Source: Trichococcus alkaliphilus (GTDB lineage: Bacteria; Bacillota; Bacilli; Lactobacillales; Aerococcaceae). From it: DNA of 64,000 bases. Under the pieces are notes generated by a model. That model worked only from the letters and a program-made list of their open reading frames with translations, had not been told where the DNA came from and ran no database searches. A program made the position numbers and the translations under genes. This document shows, one piece after another, positions 1 through 8,611 of the stretch (position 1 is its first letter; each line of letters begins with the position of its first letter). The DNA lies in the NCBI RefSeq assembly GCF_003008695.1, contig NZ_PXZT01000005.1, positions 119,359 through 183,358 of the forward strand, written 5' to 3'.

Positions 1-859
1 TTGTAAAAGATCCGACTACATAAATTACATAGTATGCAAGTAAGGTCATTCTTCCAATAACGGACATTGCCCCCAAGAAAACACTCCAAACTGTGATCAA
101 CAGCATTTTGTTTTTAAATAGCGCTTTCAAAGATGTCGTAACAGAAATTTTTTGTTTCTCTCTCTTCCTTGAATCCGTTCTTGCTGTTTCCTTACAATGA
201 TATGCTGTTAGCCAAAAAGCTGGAATCATAATCAGGGAACAAATAACAGTGACCCAAAAGTAGCCTCGAGAATTAGCAACATCACTGTTACTGAAAAATA
301 AGATGGCTGGCATTACTGCTATGGATAAAATCATTTGAATGATACTGCCACCAACTGCTCTTGCTGACGTATAATTCATTCGAACTTGTGAGTCTTTTGC
401 AATTCGGTTTACTAAACTGGCATACCCAACCGAAAGTGCAGTATAAGACATTCCTGCGCCAATATATAAAACTAAGCAAAGAATTACTTTCGTTAGACCT
501 TCTACAGGGAAAACCGTAAACGTAAGAATATTAAATATAGCTAGGAATGGTGGAGCAAAAATGAGATATGGCCTGAATTTACCCCATCTAGTATGTGTTC
601 TATCAGCTATGATGCCCATCATTGGATCGTTCACAGCATCCCAGATACGAGCAACAAGCATGATCATTGAAATCGCAGCAGCAGAAAGCCCAATAATATC
701 AGTGTAAAAAATCATCAGATAGGTATTGATCATATACCAACTCAATTGACTTCCAACTTCACCGAAGCTGTAAAAAACAGCTATCTTTTTACTTGTTTTT
801 TCTTGAATTTGCACTTTTTGACTAGCTACCTCAAAATTCATATCCACCTGTTTTTCCAT
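1..859 (-). CDS. GPH-family sugar:cation symporter, C-terminus cut by window edge
   Basis: Membrane symporter of the glycoside-pentoside-hexuronide group within the MFS, expected to import a glycoside or oligosaccharide with Na+ or H+. Translating the minus strand from ATG at 859 gives an open frame to the window edge (about 286 residues). It contains the family pattern near residue 60, VARIWDAVNDPMMG, followed by ADRTHTRWGKFRPY, and several hydrophobic segments. AGGAGG lies just upstream of the ATG. It is downstream of the AraC-GH39 gene on the same strand, so it probably carries the sugar that regulator senses. A perfect LacI/CcpA-type palindrome lies 36 bp upstream. Substrate not determinable; family assignment confident. 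Confidence 0.88.
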   Translation of the reverse strand, partial: MEKQVDMNFEVASQKVQIQEKTSKKIAVFYSFGEVGSQLSWYMINTYLMIFYTDIIGLSAAAISMIMLVARIWDAVNDPMMGIIADRTHTRWGKFRPYLIFAPPFLAIFNILTFTVFPVEGLTKVILCLVLYIGAGMSYTALSVGYASLVNRIAKDSQVRMNYTSARAVGGSIIQMILSIAVMPAILFFSNSDVANSRGYFWVTVICSLIMIPAFWLTAYHCKETARTDSRKREKQKISVTTSLKALFKNKMLLITVWSVFLGAMSVIGRMTLLAYYVIYVVGSFT

Positions 860-894
860 TTGTCTTCCTCCTGATTGTAAATTATAAGACCGCT

Positions 895-908
895 TGTAAT
901 CGATTACA
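895..908. promoter_or_regulatory. LacI/CcpA-type operator upstream of the symporter
   Basis: TGTAATCGATTACA is a perfect 14-bp palindrome with a central CG and fits the cre/LacI-family operator pattern TGWAANCGNTTWCA. It lies 36 bp upstream of the symporter ATG and just upstream of a TATAAT-like box (around 881-886, minus strand). This suggests catabolite repression or a local LacI-type repressor. An imperfect copy is at 9760-9773 in the duplicated segment. Confidence 0.5.
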
Positions 909-948
909 TACATAGTTTATACCGGGACGGAAGTTTCCTCTACTTTGA

Positions 949-990
949 TAGCGTTTAAATTCATGGTACTTCCATGACAAGAAAACGCTA
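949..990. promoter_or_regulatory. Dyad-symmetric element between AraC-GH39 and symporter genes
   Basis: TAGCGTTT at 949-956 and AAACGCTA at 983-990 are perfect inverted half-sites. Between them CATGG and CCATG also mirror each other. It could be a paired operator or a hairpin in the leader of the symporter transcript. In the second copy (9814-9855) the outer right half-site is altered, so the symmetry is lost there. Confidence 0.4.
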
Positions 991-1029
991 CCTTTTATTG
1001 TTGTGTAAATTTGTGTGGCACATTCTTAA

Positions 1030-3465
1030 CTAATTTGATACTTTTTGGATGTCAAACAAGCAAATATCATACGGGGACAGATGGATTTCCAGTACTAATT
1101 TATCATCGCTGATGATTTGTGTCAGTATTTCGATCTTCGGAACGCATTTTTGCTTCAGGTATTGGATCATTTCTTTATCAAAATGATCGATTTGGCTGAT
1201 CGCATTGACTTCTTCCAAAAAATTGCCGTTGTTCTTCCCGATGCTGTACTTGGTGATCCGGTATTTCCCGGCTGCTTCAAAGCCATTCAGTTCAATTGTC
1301 CAATCGATCGGCTGTTCATTGTCAAAAATGGCGTAGGCATTGTTTTTGTGGAATCCTCCGATGGTGTCGTAGTAATAGGTCGCATTCAAATGGCTGTAGT
1401 GGTAGCACAGCAACTGATATTGCTTTTCTTTTCTGGTCACAATCAGATTTTCGGAAGCGAAGATTCTTTTCGGACCTAATTTCTTCAGAAATTTGAAAGC
1501 ATAGTAACCGATTTTTGGGACTCCGTTTTTGGATAGGATACCGGCTCCGCCAAAGATTTCTTTTTTGGCTGTATCGAAACTGGTCACCGTCAAATCCGAC
1601 ATTTGCCAATACCCGATCAGATCGCAATAGGAAAGGATCGAAAGGATATTCTTCAGGATATAGGCGCCTTTGAAGGCCGTATCATTGACGATTTCCCTGT
1701 TCAGGATGGTCACGTTGAACTCCGTCACGTACAACTTCGTACCCAAATCCAATTCATCCAGTAAGGTGCGGATGTCCTTGATTTTATTCAGCATATAATC
1801 TTCATCATGGGAAATCGGATTCGCACGCTTCTCTACAACATAGCCATGTTTGATTTCATCGATCGGATAGATGCCGATGCTGATGAAGTCCGGTTTGACT
1901 TTTTCATGTTTCCATTTGCGCAGAAAATTCCGCATGTCTCCCCGCTCGATGTCCAAACTCAATCCGCAGCCGCCTACTTGCATTCCCGGAACGATACGCT
2001 TGATAGATTCGCTGATTTTACTGAAGTAACGGATATAGTGCGGATACTGCGAAATATCCACCTGTCCGTCGCCCATCTCGATCAGGGATAGCTGTTCCTG
2101 ATCCGTGTTCTTAAGGACCAATGCGTTAGGTTTCCATATTTCGATGATCCATTTTGAGACTTCCTCATCGCCGTACTTATCGATGCAATGGTTGAGAAAG
2201 GTTGTGAACCTGAGCAAAATCCCGTCCATTCTGTTGGTCTTCAGCTCAAACGGTTCTTTCTTAATGATTTTTGTATGGGTTTCATGTATCAGTTTGCCTT
2301 TGAATCCGAGTTCCAAAAACGGAATCATCCCGGCATCGAGAACCGTCTGCAGGATTTCATCAACTTTTGTGAAGTCGAATTCATCGCCAACTTGTTCAAA
2401 TAATACATTGTTGAACAAGCCCCAAATCCGGCCATAGCGAAAAGCGTTCTGCTCTTGCGTGTATCGGATCTGTTGGGCGAACGACGTGTGGAGCAGGTCA
2501 CCGGCGTAACCGAGATTGATCAGATATTTGTCGTAATCGAAATCTTCCGACTCTGAAACATCGATTTTCAGCTTGTCGGCACTATTGCCTTCCTCCTCTT
2601 CCACAAAGTACTTCTGCAGATCCGTCAATTCTTCATTCGGTATCGCAAAAGGTGAAGATTGGATTTCGATGCCTTTTTTTGATTCTCTGCGGTACTCGCT
2701 GGGAGTCAGCCCTTGATATTTTTTGAACAACCGGTTGAAGGAATTGATGTTGGAAAATCCAGCTGAGAATGCAATGTTGGTCACGGATTTTTCTGTTTCG
2801 AACAAATCTTTCCGCACTTTTTCCAAGCGCTTTCTGATCAGATACTCGCTCAGTGACAAGCCGATTTCGTTCGAGAACAGTTTGGAAAGGTATTGTTCCG
2901 ATACGAACAATTTCCCCGCCAAATCGGATAAGCGGATCTCTTTATCAAAGTTATTATCGATGTAAAATTTGACTTCCTCGACTTTTTGCTTGATGCTCCT
3001 GTCCGACTCAAGTTGCACTTTCACAAAATACTTCTTTTCCAACGTATTGATGAGGTTGAAGTACACCTCAAAGATTTCCGATATCCGTTTCTGTTCCTTG
3101 AAAATATACAGTTCCACCAATTGGTTCAACAGATAGGTTACCTGCATATCCGAGCTGTGGGTATTTTTGACTGAATCGCCGGTAAAATAGTAGCTGTACG
3201 GGTCGGACTCATCCTCTTCGGAATAAAAATACTGCAGCGACAACTGAAAAACTTTTGAGTCGCCGGTATGGCATGTATACGATTTGGATTTATGCAGAAT
3301 GAAAAAATCGTCCTTTTGCAAAGTCAAATAACTGCCTTCGGATTCTACCGACAGTTCCCCGACCAACACATACAGCAGATGGATATCATCATCAAAATTT
3401 TGGATGACTTCCTTGTTTCCGATTTTTTTAATCTTGATGTTTTCCCATGGATTGATGAGTTTCAT
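1030..3465 (-). CDS. AraC-family regulator fused to a GH39-like (beta-xylosidase-type) domain
   Basis: An 811-residue transcriptional regulator. The N-terminal 90 residues look like an AraC cupin. Residues about 165-265 are the double helix-turn-helix, ending in the typical GLTPSEYRRE. The remaining 540 residues resemble GH39 beta-xylosidases (TIM barrel plus C-terminal beta domain). The nucleophile motif is present (YVTEFNVT). The acid/base motif, normally EVWNEPN, reads EIWKPN, so the Asn-Glu pair is missing. I infer that the barrel is a sugar sensor rather than an enzyme. ATG 3465 has AGAGGTG upstream. The symporter follows 170 bp downstream. Probable role: activate the locus on binding xylo- or related oligosaccharides. 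Confidence 0.8.
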   Translation of the reverse strand: MKLINPWENIKIKKIGNKEVIQNFDDDIHLLYVLVGELSVESEGSYLTLQKDDFFILHKSKSYTCHTGDSKVFQLSLQYFYSEEDESDPYSYYFTGDSVKNTHSSDMQVTYLLNQLVELYIFKEQKRISEIFEVYFNLINTLEKKYFVKVQLESDRSIKQKVEEVKFYIDNNFDKEIRLSDLAGKLFVSEQYLSKLFSNEIGLSLSEYLIRKRLEKVRKDLFETEKSVTNIAFSAGFSNINSFNRLFKKYQGLTPSEYRRESKKGIEIQSSPFAIPNEELTDLQKYFVEEEEGNSADKLKIDVSESEDFDYDKYLINLGYAGDLLHTSFAQQIRYTQEQNAFRYGRIWGLFNNVLFEQVGDEFDFTKVDEILQTVLDAGMIPFLELGFKGKLIHETHTKIIKKEPFELKTNRMDGILLRFTTFLNHCIDKYGDEEVSKWIIEIWKPNALVLKNTDQEQLSLIEMGDGQVDISQYPHYIRYFSKISESIKRIVPGMQVGGCGLSLDIERGDMRNFLRKWKHEKVKPDFISIGIYPIDEIKHGYVVEKRANPISHDEDYMLNKIKDIRTLLDELDLGTKLYVTEFNVTILNREIVNDTAFKGAYILKNILSILSYCDLIGYWQMSDLTVTSFDTAKKEIFGGAGILSKNGVPKIGYYAFKFLKKLGPKRIFASENLIVTRKEKQYQLLCYHYSHLNATYYYDTIGGFHKNNAYAIFDNEQPIDWTIELNGFEAAGKYRITKYSIGKNNGNFLEEVNAISQIDHFDKEMIQYLKQKCVPKIEILTQIISDDKLVLEIHLSPYDICLFDIQKVSN

Positions 3466-3713
3466 ACAATCACCTCTTTCAGGTATTACTATATGCTATT
3501 CAGGCAGCTCCTCACAAGAGCATACAGAATAAAAACAGTGCTGCACTTAAAATAACAAGCTGGATTTTAAGACAACATTAAAAAGTCCTTTATAATGGTT
3601 TGTCAGAATACTCATCCTAGACCACTAAAAAGGACTGACTGCTTTGGAGAAGCATAAAGGGAAAACTGAACCGACTGACGTATAATCAATTCTAGTTCAA
3701 TTCGAATGCCACC
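3466..3713. other. Intergenic region with imperfect inverted repeat
   Basis: No gene is apparent. AGTCCTTTATAATGGT at 3584-3599 is mirrored by ACCACTAAAAAGGACT at 3621-3636, with 13 of 16 positions complementary by eye. It could be a transcript-end hairpin for the beta-galactosidase gene or a decayed mobile-element end. A 13-codon frame from TTG 3642 is too short to call. Confidence 0.3.
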
Positions 3714-5255
3714 TTAATATTTAAACAATTCAATGCTGTAGCAACTTGGCATTGCATCAAAACCAACTAACATTTTTTCATCACCGTTCAGAACTCTACC
3801 GGATATAAATTCCCCATCTTTTAAATCGCCTTCTTCAAATTTGATCACTTCTACTTTATAATTTTCACCTGGCTTAGCCCGGAAGCTAAGCTTGCTCATC
3901 ATTCCTACAAGTAAGAATTTGTTTTCTTCAAGTTCAAAAATCGCCCCTGAAGCAACAGGCTTCTTGTCCATTCTCGGTGCATAAGAAACAACTACATCAT
4001 AATTAGTCAGGCTGATGAAAGCACCAAAATCGGTTTCGTGTTTTTTAACATAACTATGCACTCTACCCGTTCCTCGATACTCCATCAAGAGTGGTTTTAT
4101 GTTTTCGATTATAGAGTATGTTTTGGCCAAATAGTTCTTACTGCCTTCGATATCAAAAGCGGATGGATCTATATTTAGAGCCAGCATCACATCCATTGGA
4201 GGCTTATTGATACTTTCTGGAGGGAGCACCAATTCTTCAATCCCAAATGGAGAATAACCAATCGCATTATGCTTCGTAAAAGCATACAAACAGTAGGAAG
4301 AAGTGACTGCATCTTTTCTGACTTCCGGAACCAACATCGGATTTCCTTCATATGCATACTCATCCAATACTTGTGCCACATAGGGAACATAGATGTCTGG
4401 GGCCAAAGTAAATAAGGATGGCGCAACGGATTTCCAAATTTTATGAACTTCTTTTACAGGGCCGCCGCTAGGATACGAACCAGGATACCATGGATACTGT
4501 TTTAGCCAAGCGTTTGTGAAATATGGAATTGGATATTCGTATTTTCCGGCTGAGGCAATTTTTTCAACCGCACTTGCGTAGTGATAGGCCATAAAGCTTT
4601 CATTAGCATCTTTCCCGAAAGCCTCGTCCCATGTGCCAACTAAGTTAAGATTATCCGCTAAATCTTTGGGGATCTCTTTGCTGATGAGTTCATTTGCTAG
4701 GGGACTATAGTCTCTGTCCGTCCCTAATAAACCGATTTCATTTTCGACCTGAACCATGATAACAGTTGAATGTTCTTGGTCTGTCTCCTTAATATGCTTC
4801 ATCACTTTGGAAAAAGCGTAGGCATCTTTCTCGACAGCCAGTTCGCATAAAGGCGAAATGGAATGCAGCTTTTCTCCTTTAGCAGTTTGCGCTCTGCTGT
4901 ATTTGCTGGAGTCCTGCTTCATCCACTTGGGCGTATACATGCTCTCAGCATTTTTCCATAGTCCAAACCAGATCAAGATGAGGTGCATCTTTTGCTCTCT
5001 AGCTTGGTTGATGAGTCCATCCAACAAAGTAAAATCAAACTCCCCTTCTACAGGTTCTATCAACTCCCAATAGATTGGCGCAATTACAGAATTCATATTA
5101 AGCGGTTTCAAATTCGGCCACACGTTTTCCTCCATGTATTTTAGATCGCTGGTACTCGAATTATGAAGTTCACCGGCTAATGAAAAAAATGGTTCTCCCT
5201 TTACGTAAAGTGTTGGAAATCCCTTTTCGTTTCTGATTTCAGGTATTTTTGTCAT
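3714..5255 (-). CDS. GH35-like beta-galactosidase (DUF5597 type)
   Basis: A 513-residue glycoside hydrolase of the GH-A clan, similar to GH35/DUF5597 beta-galactosidases. It is expected to release galactose from plant galactans or galacto-oligosaccharides. It has no signal peptide, so it acts in the cytoplasm. The barrel starts at once (PFFSLAGELHNSS). The acid/base Glu is in VQVENEIG near residue 172. A later Glu in LVPEVRKD is a candidate nucleophile. The start is ATG 5255, with GGAGG 8 bp upstream; a longer frame from 5303 has no ribosome site. It is divergent from an AraC gene, with a dyad operator between. Substrate is inferred from family. Confidence 0.75.
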   Translation of the reverse strand: MTKIPEIRNEKGFPTLYVKGEPFFSLAGELHNSSTSDLKYMEENVWPNLKPLNMNSVIAPIYWELIEPVEGEFDFTLLDGLINQAREQKMHLILIWFGLWKNAESMYTPKWMKQDSSKYSRAQTAKGEKLHSISPLCELAVEKDAYAFSKVMKHIKETDQEHSTVIMVQVENEIGLLGTDRDYSPLANELISKEIPKDLADNLNLVGTWDEAFGKDANESFMAYHYASAVEKIASAGKYEYPIPYFTNAWLKQYPWYPGSYPSGGPVKEVHKIWKSVAPSLFTLAPDIYVPYVAQVLDEYAYEGNPMLVPEVRKDAVTSSYCLYAFTKHNAIGYSPFGIEELVLPPESINKPPMDVMLALNIDPSAFDIEGSKNYLAKTYSIIENIKPLLMEYRGTGRVHSYVKKHETDFGAFISLTNYDVVVSYAPRMDKKPVASGAIFELEENKFLLVGMMSKLSFRAKPGENYKVEVIKFEEGDLKDGEFISGRVLNGDEKMLVGFDAMPSCYSIELFKY

Positions 5256-5314
5256 TGATATTCCTCCTTTTCTATCTACGCTTAGTATAGTGCCTATTGA
5301 CAATCATCGTCCAT

Positions 5315-5348
5315 CTTAATATATTTATAATCATAGTAAAATATTAAG
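5315..5348. promoter_or_regulatory. Inverted repeat in the divergent promoter region
   Basis: CTTAATAT (5315-5322) and ATATTAAG (5341-5348) form a perfect 8-bp inverted repeat between the divergent GH35-like and AraC genes, just before the AraC ribosome site. It is a candidate AraC-family operator or autoregulatory site. Confidence 0.4.
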
Positions 5349-5365
5349 ACGAGGAGAAAAAACAC

Positions 5366-6184
5366 ATGATAATCACCATAAATAATCTGGATTATCGTTC
5401 CACGAACATTCCGATGATGGTATTGACCCTAGGATTTAAACATAATCAAGAATCCATTAACCGGATAGAAGGCGTCTCCCATTTCCAATGGTTTTTTTGT
5501 GAAAAAGGCCAAGGAGAAGTTATCATTGATGAGAAAAAAATGATCATCAATGAGGGTCAAGGATTCCTGATTTATCCAAACACTGCTCACGAGTACCATG
5601 CACTATCCGATGAATGGCTGCTTGATTTTGTAGGATTCAATGGAGATATTTGTCTTGAACTCTTAAAAAATCTGGACATGACACAATCAGGCGCTTACCA
5701 CTTATCTGATACGCAGATTTTTTCAACATCTGTGGTTGAAATGATAAACAATTATAAGACTAGTGCGAATTTTAAAATTGAACTTTCGACCTATTGTTAT
5801 AAACTTCTATTAAATTTGGCCAATGCAGTAAGGTTGATTATTGGAGAAAATCAATTTGGAACAAACAGAACAGTTAACAGTATCATTTCGTTTATCGAAG
5901 AGAATTATCACCAGCCTATCAATCTTGATGATATCGCTTCATCATGCGGAATGACAAAGGAACATATTTGTGGGGTTTTCAAAAAAAATATGAACCAAAC
6001 AATCAATCACTTTCTGACGAATGTAAGAATTATCCACGCCAGAGTGGAATTGTTGCAATTCCCAGAAAAGAAAATCCATCAAATTGCAGACTCTTGCGGG
6101 TTCCGGGACTCGAGTTATTTCTGTAAAGTTTTCAAAAAGAATGTCGGGTATTCTCCAGAGCAGTTCAGAAAGGTAAGATATTGA
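5366..6184 (+). CDS. AraC-family transcriptional regulator
   Basis: A 272-residue regulator with an N-terminal cupin sugar-binding domain (residues about 30-90, FLIYPNTAHEYHA) and a C-terminal AraC double helix-turn-helix (about 170-272). The second helix-turn-helix ends in the characteristic DSSYFCKVFKKNVGYSPEQF. ATG 5366 is preceded by GAGGAG. It is divergently transcribed from the beta-galactosidase gene and likely controls it, and possibly the GH3 gene that faces it. Ligand unknown. Confidence 0.9.
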   Translation: MIITINNLDYRSTNIPMMVLTLGFKHNQESINRIEGVSHFQWFFCEKGQGEVIIDEKKMIINEGQGFLIYPNTAHEYHALSDEWLLDFVGFNGDICLELLKNLDMTQSGAYHLSDTQIFSTSVVEMINNYKTSANFKIELSTYCYKLLLNLANAVRLIIGENQFGTNRTVNSIISFIEENYHQPINLDDIASSCGMTKEHICGVFKKNMNQTINHFLTNVRIIHARVELLQFPEKKIHQIADSCGFRDSSYFCKVFKKNVGYSPEQFRKVRY

Positions 6185-6217
6185 TGGGTATCCCCTCGGC
6201 AAATCCAGCATCATAGA

Positions 6218-6268
6218 CAATAGGGCAAGGACTTGGATGTTCAAAATCCATGTCCTTGCCCTATTATT
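6218..6268. terminator. Bidirectional terminator between convergent araC and GH3 genes
   Basis: A long hairpin with arms AATAGGGCAAGGAC and GTCCTTGCCCTATT separates the plus-strand AraC gene from the minus-strand beta-glucosidase and can serve both. Confidence 0.85.
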
Positions 6269-6289
6269 GTCCGAAGTATCGCCAGCGGA

Positions 6290-8494
6290 TCAATCAAATG
6301 TCAGGGTGATTTTCTCTTCTAAGTATTCCTGAGAGTTTTTGCCCAAACAAATCAAAAATTCCCCGTCTTCAAATTTGAAGTCACCTTTATTGTCATAGAA
6401 TCCCAGTTTCTGCTTCGGAAGGTCAAAGCTGACCGTCCGCACTTCTCCTGGGAGCAGCGTTACTTTTTGGTAATCTTTCATTTCAAGCACAGGACGAACA
6501 ATTGATCCAACAATATCGCGGACATATAATTGAACAATCTCTGTTCCTGGTCTCTTTCCTGTATTTTGGATATCAGCGGACACACGGATGCTGTCAGTGA
6601 ACCTTTCCAAAATAAGGTTGCTGTATGTGTATTCGGTGTAGGATAGACCGAATCCGAATGGATACAGCGGCCCGTTTTCTACATCCATGTATTTCGACGT
6701 AAACTTGCTCTTTCCGCCGGGCCTTCCTGTATTCGGGTGATTGTAATAGATTGGGCATTGTCCAGTCACTCTTGGGAACGATACTGATAATTTACCGCTG
6801 GGATTTGCGGAGCCAAAAATGACATTCGCAACGGCAGTCCCCATCTGAACCCCCAAGTGCCACGTTTCCAGGATAGCATCAACATTTTGGTGCTCCCATT
6901 CCAAGGCCAGTGGACGGCCATTCATCAAAACGGCAACGACAGGCTTTCCTGCTTCTTTGACCTTCTCAAGCATCCGTTTCTGAGAGCCTGGTAAAGTAAT
7001 CGTCGCACGTGAGGCTGCTTCTCCGGACATCGACACTGTTTCACCCACCACAGCGACGATAACATCACCGTAAGCGAGGGCTTCTTTCAACTTATTCTCA
7101 TCCATAGGAGACGTTAGACCACCTGTGGCAAAGTATTTGACCCGCTCCCCTTGTGCCGACAGGCCGGATAGCACCGATACACAATCTTCCGCTTTCCAAC
7201 TTATCGACCAGGCACCGACAACTTCAGTGGCCATATCAGCGAGCTCGCCGATGACACTGATTTTAGCAGTTCTGTCCAAAGGCAAAAGGTTATTCTCGTT
7301 CTTCAACAAAACAATGGCTTTCTCGGCTGCTTCCAAAGCTAACTGGGTATTGTTCTGGGGAACTTCAGCCTCTTCCTCGATTTCCACATAAGGCTCAGCG
7401 AATAAGCCCAACCACATTTTTATTGTAAGAATACGGGTTACAGCCTCATCAAGGAGACTTTCGTCCACTAGTTTTTCCTCAATCAGCGTTTTCAGATGCG
7501 CACTGTACAAGCCTGTCCCCATATCCATATCCAAGCCAGCTGTAGCTGCCTGCCTTGCTGCAGCTTTTTCATCCTCAGCAATTCCGTGAGTGACACATTC
7601 CCTGATGCCATTCGCATCACTGACGACAAAACCTTCGAAACCATACTCCTCTTTCAGCACCGCTCGCAGCATGTCTTGGTTCACTGTACAGGGGACGCCG
7701 TTCAAATCATTGAAGGCAGCCATAACCGTGGCAGCACCTTCTTCAATTGCGGCTTTAAAAGGCGCCAGATACACATTATTCAGCAATGAATCCGCCATGG
7801 AAGTCGTGTTGTAGTCCTTACCGCCTTCCGCTGCGCCGTAAGCAACGAAATGTTTCAGGCAGGCGGCGACATAATTCTCTGTGCTGCTCTGATCTCCCTG
7901 CAGTCCTTGGATTTTTGCTTTTGCAAATTGGGAAACTAAATACGGGTCTTCTCCCGGACCTTCGGATACTCTGCCCCATCTAGCGTCTCTCGATACATCG
8001 ATCATCGGCGCAAAATGCCAGTTCACCCCTTGCTTGCGGGATTCTTTTGCCGCCATTCTTGCGGTTCTTACGAACAACTCGTCTTCAAAGGAACAGGCTT
8101 CGGCCAATGCGATCGGAAACACGGTGCGGAATCCATGAATCACATCCAAACCGATAATCAAGGGAATCCCTAATCTGCTTTCTTCGACTGCAATTTTCTG
8201 CAGTTCATTCGCCTTTTTTGCATCCTGCAACATCAAGGATCCGACTTTTCCCGCTCGGATTTCATCTTCGTGATAGTCCTGCTCCGCGGTTGACATGATT
8301 TTCTCAAATTCGGCATGGCTGATCCGGCCATCCGTAAGCATTTCAATCAATTCTTCAAAAGGTACTTCAAACCCTCCGACTATAGATACAGCGGCCTGAT
8401 TCATCTGGCCGATTTTCTCATCAATGGTCATCGATTGGATCAATTGGGAAATGTGGTTCATTTGTTCTTCTGTAATTGCTATGATGGTGATCAC
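6290..8494 (-). CDS. GH3 beta-glucosidase / beta-xylosidase
   Basis: A GH3 glycosidase of 734 residues that hydrolyses terminal beta-glucosides or xylosides, probably in the cytoplasm (no signal peptide). The GH3 N-domain starts near residue 20 (MTIDEKIGQMNQ), with KHFVAYGAAEGGKDYN. The nucleophile Asp is in VVSDANGI, around residue 295. The C-terminal domain and a fibronectin-III-like tail (GTEIVQLYVRD) follow. The start is uncertain: GTG 8494 has no good ribosome site, while ATG 8461 (MNHISQ) has only a weak GAAGAA. The upstream DNA contains a broken fragment of a second GH3 gene, so the original leader may have been lost by recombination. Confidence 0.9.
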   Translation of the reverse strand: MITIIAITEEQMNHISQLIQSMTIDEKIGQMNQAAVSIVGGFEVPFEELIEMLTDGRISHAEFEKIMSTAEQDYHEDEIRAGKVGSLMLQDAKKANELQKIAVEESRLGIPLIIGLDVIHGFRTVFPIALAEACSFEDELFVRTARMAAKESRKQGVNWHFAPMIDVSRDARWGRVSEGPGEDPYLVSQFAKAKIQGLQGDQSSTENYVAACLKHFVAYGAAEGGKDYNTTSMADSLLNNVYLAPFKAAIEEGAATVMAAFNDLNGVPCTVNQDMLRAVLKEEYGFEGFVVSDANGIRECVTHGIAEDEKAAARQAATAGLDMDMGTGLYSAHLKTLIEEKLVDESLLDEAVTRILTIKMWLGLFAEPYVEIEEEAEVPQNNTQLALEAAEKAIVLLKNENNLLPLDRTAKISVIGELADMATEVVGAWSISWKAEDCVSVLSGLSAQGERVKYFATGGLTSPMDENKLKEALAYGDVIVAVVGETVSMSGEAASRATITLPGSQKRMLEKVKEAGKPVVAVLMNGRPLALEWEHQNVDAILETWHLGVQMGTAVANVIFGSANPSGKLSVSFPRVTGQCPIYYNHPNTGRPGGKSKFTSKYMDVENGPLYPFGFGLSYTEYTYSNLILERFTDSIRVSADIQNTGKRPGTEIVQLYVRDIVGSIVRPVLEMKDYQKVTLLPGEVRTVSFDLPKQKLGFYDNKGDFKFEDGEFLICLGKNSQEYLEEKITLTFD

Positions 8495-8537
8495 TTCATT
8501 TCTGTATAGATTCTTTTTTCTTATGGTTTCATTATCA

Positions 8538-8580
8538 CAGATGGGCCATCCGTCAACATTTCAATAAGCTCTTCAATGTG
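8538..8580 (-). pseudogene. Remnant of a second GH3 gene (about 14 codons)
   Basis: Read on the minus strand this gives IEELIEMLTDGPS. The intact neighbour contains FEELIEMLTDGRIS at its residues around 46-59. The DNA also matches the gene region at 8318-8360 at about four positions in five. It is therefore a scrap of a former paralogue lying directly upstream of the intact gene. Short, but the match holds at both protein and DNA level. Confidence 0.6.
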
Positions 8581-8611
8581 TTTAAGTTAAACATAAAAAC
8601 CCTCCAATTTA

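Larger units (their letters stand above)
856..1100. repeat. Direct repeat copy 1 (245 bp)
   Basis: This stretch covers the first codon of the symporter, the whole intergenic regulatory region and the last 70 bp of the AraC-GH39 gene. It recurs in the same orientation at 9721-9965, with roughly 85-90 percent identity by eye and almost no net indels. The two copies bracket the entire carbohydrate locus. Confidence 0.9.

Noticed and set aside
3584..3636. Inverted repeat as an insertion-sequence end
   Set aside because: No transposase fragment or target duplication is visible nearby; a transcript-end hairpin explains it as well.
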